Shown: positions 60,397-64,000 of the stretch, in pieces | Position numbering within the stretch: the stretch's first letter is position 1 | Layout of the letters: the number at the start of each line of letters is the position of its first letter | Origin: Serratia rubidaea | Lineage (GTDB): Bacteria; Pseudomonadota; Gammaproteobacteria; Enterobacterales; Enterobacteriaceae | DNA length: 64,000 nt | Reading direction: 5' to 3' | Assembly: GCA_901472405.1 (NCBI GenBank) | Contig: LR590463.1 | Location: 1,798,001-1,862,000, forward strand | Translations under genes and position numbers: made by a program | The notes under the pieces: model-generated | What the model saw: only the letters and a program-made list of their open reading frames with translations | Database searches by the model: none | Told to the model about the DNA's origin: nothing

Positions 60397-62674
60397 ATGA
60401 CAACGCATTTAGCCTATTGGCTACGCAACTTAAGCCCCGACGGCATGCGGACGGCTGCCGGGACGCTGTTGAGTCTGGATGAGATGCCGCTGAAGTGTGC
60501 GCCGCCGTGGCCGGAGGGGTCGGCGGGCGGTCATCAGAGCTGCGGTTTTTCGTCCGTGGAATCACCTGTTGTCAGGATTACGGATATGACGGAATGTGAG
60601 TTCTCAGCGCTGTTGGATCAATTCACCCTGGATATCACCGCGAAAGCGCAGGCCAGGCAGCTCGATCCGGTATTGGGGCGTGACGCCGAACTGCGGCAGA
60701 TCGTTGATGTGCTTTCCCGCCGGCGTAAAAACAATCCGATCCTGGTCGGCGAGCCGGGCGTCGGGAAAAGTGCGTTGGTGGAGGGGCTGGCGCAGCGCAT
60801 TGTAGAAGGCAATGTGCCGGACGGCCTGAAAAATATGCGTATCCGCAGACTGGACTTGGCGCAGCTGCAGGCAGGGCTCAGCGACCGCAGCGCTTTTGCG
60901 GCGCGGCTGTTGCAGGTGGTTGACGCCTTGCGTCGTTCGCCGGTGCCGCACCTGCTGCTGCTTGACGAGGCGTACGCGCCGCTGGGCGCCGGCGAGTCGG
61001 CCGGCAGTGAAGAGGTGCTCAAGGTCTTGAAGCCGGCGCTGATGCGCGGCGAGCTGCGCCTGATTATTACCGCCAACCGCCAGGAATATCAGCAGCATGT
61101 GGAGTGGGACAGCGGGTTGGGGCACTGCCTGCAGAAGGTTCGCGTTGATGAACCGGATGACGAGACCGGCCTGCCTGATGCTGCGGGCGCTGAAGGAGCG
61201 TTACGCCCAGCACCATGGCGTCTATATTCAGGACTCGGCGCTGAAGGCGGCGGTGGTGCTGTCGCGTCGCCATCTGTGCGGCCGCCAGCTGCCCGACAAG
61301 GCGGTGGATCTGCTGGATATTGCCAGTGCCCGGGTGCGGATGAGCCTGGAGGTTGAACCCGAGCCGTTAATGCAGATACGTGCGGAGCTGGCGGCGCTGG
61401 CGATGGAGCAGCAGGCGCTTGAACAGGACGAGGCGCAGAGTGATGAGGTCGATCCGGCGCGGCTGGCGGATATCTGCGACCGCTGCCTGTGGCTGCAGCA
61501 GCAGCGGGCAAGCCTGGAACAGCAGCTGCAGCAGGAGCGGGAGCTGGCGCGGCGGCTGCTGAGCGCCCGGCAGGCGGAGCGCGACGATGAATGCGCGGCG
61601 TTGCAGCAGCAGTTGGCGGTGTTGCAGGCGTCCGTTCCTCTGTTGTCGCTGGATGTGGACGCCCGCATGGTGGCGACGGTCATCGCCGACTGGTGCGGCA
61701 TCGCGCTGAGCAGCCTGTTAAAGGATGAGCGCAGCTGTTTGCTACAGCTTGAACAGCGCCTGAGCGAGCAGGTTATCGGGCAGGAGTCGGCGATGGCCGC
61801 GCTGGCGCAGCGGCTGTATACCGCCTCAACGCAGCTGCGGCTGGAGAATGGGCCGCTGGGGGTATTTTTGCTGCTGGGGCCGGCCGGCGTCGGCAAAATG
61901 GCGAGCGCGCGGGCGCTGGCCGAGAACCTGTATGCGGACGACGCCTCACTGCTGACCCTGAATATGGCGGAGTATCAGGAAGCGTGCGCGGTGAAGCATC
62001 TGATCGGCGGGCATGGCGAGCAGGCGGAGGAGGAGGGGACGTTAACCGAAGCGGTGCGCCTGCGCCCGTACAGCGTGGTGCTGCTGGAAGAGGTGGAAAA
62101 GGCGCATGGCGAGGTGCAGAAGCTGCTCTGCCGGCTGTTTGAACACGGCTCGCTGCGCGACGGCAAAGGGCGGCTGATTGATTTTCACCATACGGTGTTC
62201 CTGCTGAGCAGCGATCTGGGGCGCGAGCAGCTGCTGCAACAGCTGGACACGCAGCCCGACGCGACGGACGCCGAGTTGAGCGCCGTGCTGCAGCCGATTC
62301 TGCGCGCACGCTTTCAGCCGGCGCTGCTGGCCCAGGCGCAGGCGCTGATCTACCGTCCGCTGGACGTCGACGCGCTGCGGCGGATTGTCGCCAGCAGGCT
62401 GCAACAGATTATGCAGCGGCTGCGGCAGCGTTACGATCTGCGCTGCGTGGTCGACGACAGCCTGAGCGATGCGCTGGTGTCGGTCGGTCTGCAGGCGGAG
62501 GGCGGCGTGCGCCATATCGACAGCGTGCTGAATCAGCAAATTTTGCCGACGGTTTCCCGCCAGCTGCTGCAGCGGCTGGAGGAGCATCGCAAGCCGCAGC
62601 TGCTGCAGCTGGCTTACGACCCGCGGCAGGGCGTGGTACTGAATTTTGACGTCGGCAGCGGCTATCAGTGCTGA
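60397..62674 (+). CDS. ClpV-like paralogue with substituted ATPase and pore motifs; one frameshift
   Basis: ATG 60397 (AAGGAAG 8 bp upstream) opens about 65 residues unlike the ClpV N-domain, then FTLDITAKAQARQLDPVLGR joins the ClpV body. D1 keeps Walker A GEPGVGKSAL and Walker B LLLLDEA, but the arginine-finger block LERRF is LGHCL and the pore segment VKGEFEQR is DRSAFAAR. D2 has GPAGVGKMAS (Thr to Met), LLEEVEKAH (Asp to Glu), LLSSDLG (Asn to Asp), and GGHGEQAEEEG in place of the GYVGY pore loop. The body is otherwise co-linear with the ClpV at 25790. One extra G near 61171 breaks the frame. About 755 residues. Probably not an unfoldase; a relic or a regulatory pseudo-ATPase. Confidence 0.85.
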
Positions 62675-62726
62675 GGCGCCGACGACGGCAGAAAATAGCG
62701 GGATCCTGACGATTTGTGCACTGCTT

Positions 62727-62752
62727 GCGGCAATATTCGTATATATTGCCGC
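62727..62752. promoter_or_regulatory. Perfect inverted repeat upstream of pqqU
   Basis: GCGGCAATAT-TCGTAT-ATATTGCCGC, arms of 10 bp with no mismatch, centred about 62 bp before the pqqU start. It could be an operator, or a terminator of the ClpV-like gene; it lacks a T run. Confidence 0.55.
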
Positions 62753-62801
62753 TTGCGTCTGATTGTTACGACTTCCTTCTATTTTTAACGGCATCAACTT
62801 T

Positions 62802-64000
62802 ATGAAACCTATTTCCGGGAATACCTGCGCCGCCGCGGTGGCGCTGCTGCCTGTTTTATGGCCGGCGATCGCCGGTGCGGCGCCAGCCGCTGACGACGAG
62901 GCGACCGTGGTGGTCACCGCCAAGCGCAGCGGTCTGTCTGAACTGAGTACGCCGGCGGCGGTCAGCGTAGTTAACGGTGAGCAGCTGCGCGACGCCAAAC
63001 CGCAGGTCAACCTGTCGGAGAGCCTTGGCGTGGTGCCCGGGCTGCAGGTGCAAAACCGTCAGAACTACGCGCAGGATCTGCAGCTGTCGGTGCGCGGTTT
63101 TGGCGCGCGCTCCACCTACGGCGTGCGCGGCGTGCGGATTTATGTCGACGGCATTCCCGCCACCATGCCGGACGGACAGGGGCAAACCTCGAATATCGAT
63201 CTGGCGTCGGCGGATAAAGTTGAAGTGCTGCGCGGACCGTTTTCCGCGCTGTATGGCAACGCCTCGGGCGGGGTGGTCAACGTTGAAACGCAGACCGGCC
63301 GTCAGCCGAACCGCGTAGAGGCGGGCATGTACGCCGGCAGCTACGGCTCCTGGCGTTACGGCGTCAAGGCCAGCGGCGCCACCGGCGACGGCAGCCAGGC
63401 CGGCGACGTCAACTACGCGGTGTCCGCGACGCGCTTTACCACCGAAGGCTTCCGCGATCACAGCGGCGCGCGCAAGAATCTGGGCAACGCCAAACTGGGC
63501 GTGCGGCTGGATGACGCCAGCACCCTGACGCTGCTGTTTAACAGCGTCGATATCAACGCCGACGATCCCGGCGGCCTGACGCGGGCGGAGTGGCAGGATA
63601 ACCCGCGCCAGTCGCCGCGCGCCGAACAGTTCAACACGCGCAAGACCGTGTCGCAGACCCAGGGCGGCCTGCACTATCAGCGCCAGTTTGGCGACAGCGA
63701 CGATCTGAGCGTGATGATGTACGCCGGCGAGCGGGAAACCACCCAGTATCAGTCGATCCCGGTATTTGTCCAGCAGCGCAGCCCCAGCAGCCCGGCGGCG
63801 TGATTGTGCTGGCGCGTCATTATCAGGGCGTCGATACGCGCTGGACGCACCGCGGCGAGATCGCCGCCGTGCCCTATACCCTGACCGGCGGCCTCAACTA
63901 TGAAACCATGACGGAAAAGCGCAAGGGCTATGAAAACTTTGCCGAGGTGAACGGTGAACAGCAGCTGGGCGTGAAGGGCAATCTGCGCCGTGACGAGCGC
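62802..64000 (+). CDS. pqqU: TonB-dependent receptor PqqU/YncD, partial, one frameshift
   Basis: ATG 62802 opens a signal peptide (AAVALLPVLWPAIAGA, cut before APAADD); the upstream reading has no support. A TonB box-like ATVVVTAK is followed by a plug with VPGLQVQNRQNYAQDLQLSV, GIPATMPDGQGQTSNIDL and VEVLRGPFSALYGNASGG, closely matching E. coli YncD (PqqU), which imports pyrroloquinoline quinone. The frame slips near 63780-63795 (then GGVIVLARHYQGVDTRWTHR). The window ends inside the barrel (KGNLRRDER), about 400 of 700 residues in. Confidence 0.93.

Noticed and set aside
60044..60400. Open frame of 118 codons before the ClpV-like gene
   Set aside because: Arg/Ser-rich, no ribosome site, no recognisable family, and it overlaps other frames in a GC-rich stretch where chance frames are common.

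Overview
The window is chromosomal DNA from a member of the Enterobacterales with a GC-rich backbone, possibly Serratia or a Klebsiella-like genus. The genus is a guess from three signs: the type VI secretion (T6SS) gene set, a Klebsiella-style hpx urate/allantoin cluster, and the TonB receptor PqqU/YncD at the right edge. No tRNA, rRNA, CRISPR array or transposase was seen.

Layout. (1) 1-9671: vgrG1 and a GH19 lysozyme-type effector, then an AT-rich array of orphan toxin and immunity pieces. Each piece sits next to a short copy of the vgrG1 tail or of a downstream repeat. (2) 9672-20284: T6SS core genes (PAAR, an inner-membrane protein, tssM, tssF, tssG, tssJ, vgrG2). (3) 20286-24698: a DUF4123 chaperone, a cargo effector with a possible CHAT/caspase-like motif pair, its likely immunity gene, and an orphan unit behind a vgrG2 fragment. 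(4) 25790-32918: tssH/clpV, tssA, tssE and a VasL-type tssA-like gene, interleaved with remnants of a second tssM and tssF. (5) 32952-51426: the purine-ring catabolic cluster hpxO / hpxPQT / hpxC / hpxSAB / hpxWXYZ / RpiR regulator / ABC transporter-hpxJ-hpxK. Together these take urate through 5-hydroxyisourate, OHCU, allantoin, allantoate and ureidoglycine to oxalurate and oxamate; sigma-54-like promoter motifs suggest nitrogen control. (6) 51460-55507: a periplasmic molybdenum hydroxylase of the isoquinoline 1-oxidoreductase type with a triheme cytochrome c. (7) 55742-58483: a DUF2157/DUF4401/GDYXXLXY membrane trio. (8) 58743-59491: a broken prepilin peptidase gene. (9) 60397-62674: a ClpV paralogue whose catalytic and pore motifs are substituted. 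(10) 62802 onward: pqqU, cut by the window edge.

More than 35 otherwise well conserved genes or gene segments are broken by single-base indels. Nearly all of these lie in G, C or A runs, and adding or removing one base restores the family sequence. This points to homopolymer sequencing error rather than mass pseudogenisation, so joined coordinates are given for such genes. True remnants (the second tssM and tssF, the vgrG fragments) are different: they carry large internal deletions and are listed as pseudogenes.
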